In this document: in pieces, positions 63,612 to 64,000 of the stretch
How the letters are laid out: the number at the start of each line of letters is the position of its first letter
Numbering within the stretch: the stretch's first letter is position 1
Position numbers and translations under genes: made by a program
The notes under the pieces: model-generated
Database searches by the model: none
What the model saw: the letters and a program-made list of their open reading frames with translations, nothing else
What the model was told of the DNA's origin: nothing
Assembly (NCBI GenBank): GCA_025057015.1
Contig: JANWYG010000007.1
Coordinates: forward strand, 1 to 64,000
From: Blastocatellia bacterium
GTDB taxonomy: Bacteria > Acidobacteriota > Blastocatellia > Chloracidobacteriales > JADJPF01
DNA length: 64,000 nucleotides
Direction: 5' to 3'

Positions 63612-64000
63612 TTAATTTTCTGAACTTTCAGATATCTCACTAGCCCTTAGCATCGCTAGAAAATCCTCCTCGTCAAGTACCTTAAGCAACAACTTGCGAG
63701 CCTCATCGAGCTTTGTTCCAGCATCAGCTCCCACAATTAGGTAGTCAGTCTTCTTGCTCACTGCCGAGCTCACTTTGCCACCACGAGACTCTACAGCTCG
63801 CTTTGCCTCCTCGCGAGACATACTTTTTAGCCTGCCCGTAAATACAAATACTTTGTCTGCAAATGCCTTCCCACGTCGGCTTACCTTGTACTCCATCTGC
63901 ACACCTGCAGCCTTGAGTCGCTCGATCAAATCAACATTCCGCCGGTTACGAAACCATTCATAAATATGCCTAGACGCAACGTCGCCTATTTCCTCTACCT
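63612..64000 (-). CDS. ligA: NAD-dependent DNA ligase LigA, C-terminal part
   Basis: Cut by the right window edge; the frame is open to 64000. What is visible is the end of the helix-hairpin-helix domain (VEEIGDVASRHIYEWF) and a full BRCT domain (FVFTGRLKSMSREEAKRAVESRGGKVSSAVSKKTDYLIVG). That combination and order are typical of LigA. The catalytic lysine and OB fold lie outside the window. Confidence 0.92.
   Translation of the reverse strand, partial: VEEIGDVASRHIYEWFRNRRNVDLIERLKAAGVQMEYKVSRRGKAFADKVFVFTGRLKSMSREEAKRAVESRGGKVSSAVSKKTDYLIVGADAGTKLDEARKLLLKVLDEEDFLAMLRASEISESSEN

Noticed and set aside
1-64000. tRNA, rRNA, insertion sequences and prophage genes
   Set aside because: No cloverleaf, rRNA segment, transposase or phage structural gene could be recognised by reading.

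Overview
The window looks like chromosome from an Acidobacteriota bacterium (Blastocatellia-like is my best guess). Supporting signs are a VWFA-related protein of the acidobacterial type, a secreted CxxCH/DUF1800/DUF1501 operon, pilMNOPQ followed by a roadblock protein, and many lipoprotein and Tat signal peptides. This is inference from gene content; there is no rRNA in the window to confirm it. No tRNA, rRNA, CRISPR array or transposase was found.

Layout. Positions 1-8176 form an accessory region: two gene cassettes on the minus strand, separated and flanked by three arrays of a degenerate CACAGAG/CACAAAG repeat built around a recurring hairpin. Cassette 1 (408-5470) is a very large DEAD/DEAH helicase with an MZB/DUF1998 region and a C-terminal Vsr-like nuclease, split into two reading frames. 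Cassette 2 (5883-7752) is an AAA/SMC-like ATPase followed by a DUF4276 (TOPRIM-like) protein. Both cassettes look like anti-phage or DNA-processing modules, and they sit directly downstream of recA.

8177-14682 holds recA, a CdaA-type diadenylate cyclase, a tandem universal stress protein, a VWA protein and gatB. 15050-19457 is a tightly packed minus-strand operon: M28 peptidase, isopropylmalate/isocitrate dehydrogenase family enzyme, unknown membrane protein, recJ. 19579-23320 is the secreted CxxCH / DUF1800 / DUF1501 operon. Then come recD2 (minus), an FmdB-type zinc ribbon gene with a clear promoter and terminator, and an export operon (TolB-like lipoprotein, phosphodiesterase, DUF3142-like lipoprotein).

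30157-35627 contains an unknown zinc-ribbon membrane protein, a TPR lipoprotein interrupted at an A7 slippery heptamer (apparent -1 frameshift), and a permuted LeuD-LeuC fusion of the aconitase family. 35689-38913 is a pyrE-truA-GT4-SDR operon with overlapping ends. 38964-50248 carries mobA, hydrolases, a GT39 enzyme, HAD phosphatase-PPIase-tsaD, a LOG-family protein, TPR proteins, a Cys/Met-type PLP enzyme and an M20 peptidase. 50252-53633 has a PhoD-like lipoprotein, a UPF0210 protein and a GT2 enzyme.

53712-59477 is the type IV pilus assembly operon pilM-N-O-P-Q ending in a roadblock/LC7 gene. 59803-64000 holds a left-handed beta-helix acyltransferase, mutS, a small membrane protein and the C-terminal end of ligA, cut by the window edge. 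DNA-maintenance genes (recA, recJ, recD2, mutS, ligA) are unusually frequent, but they lie in separate transcription units.
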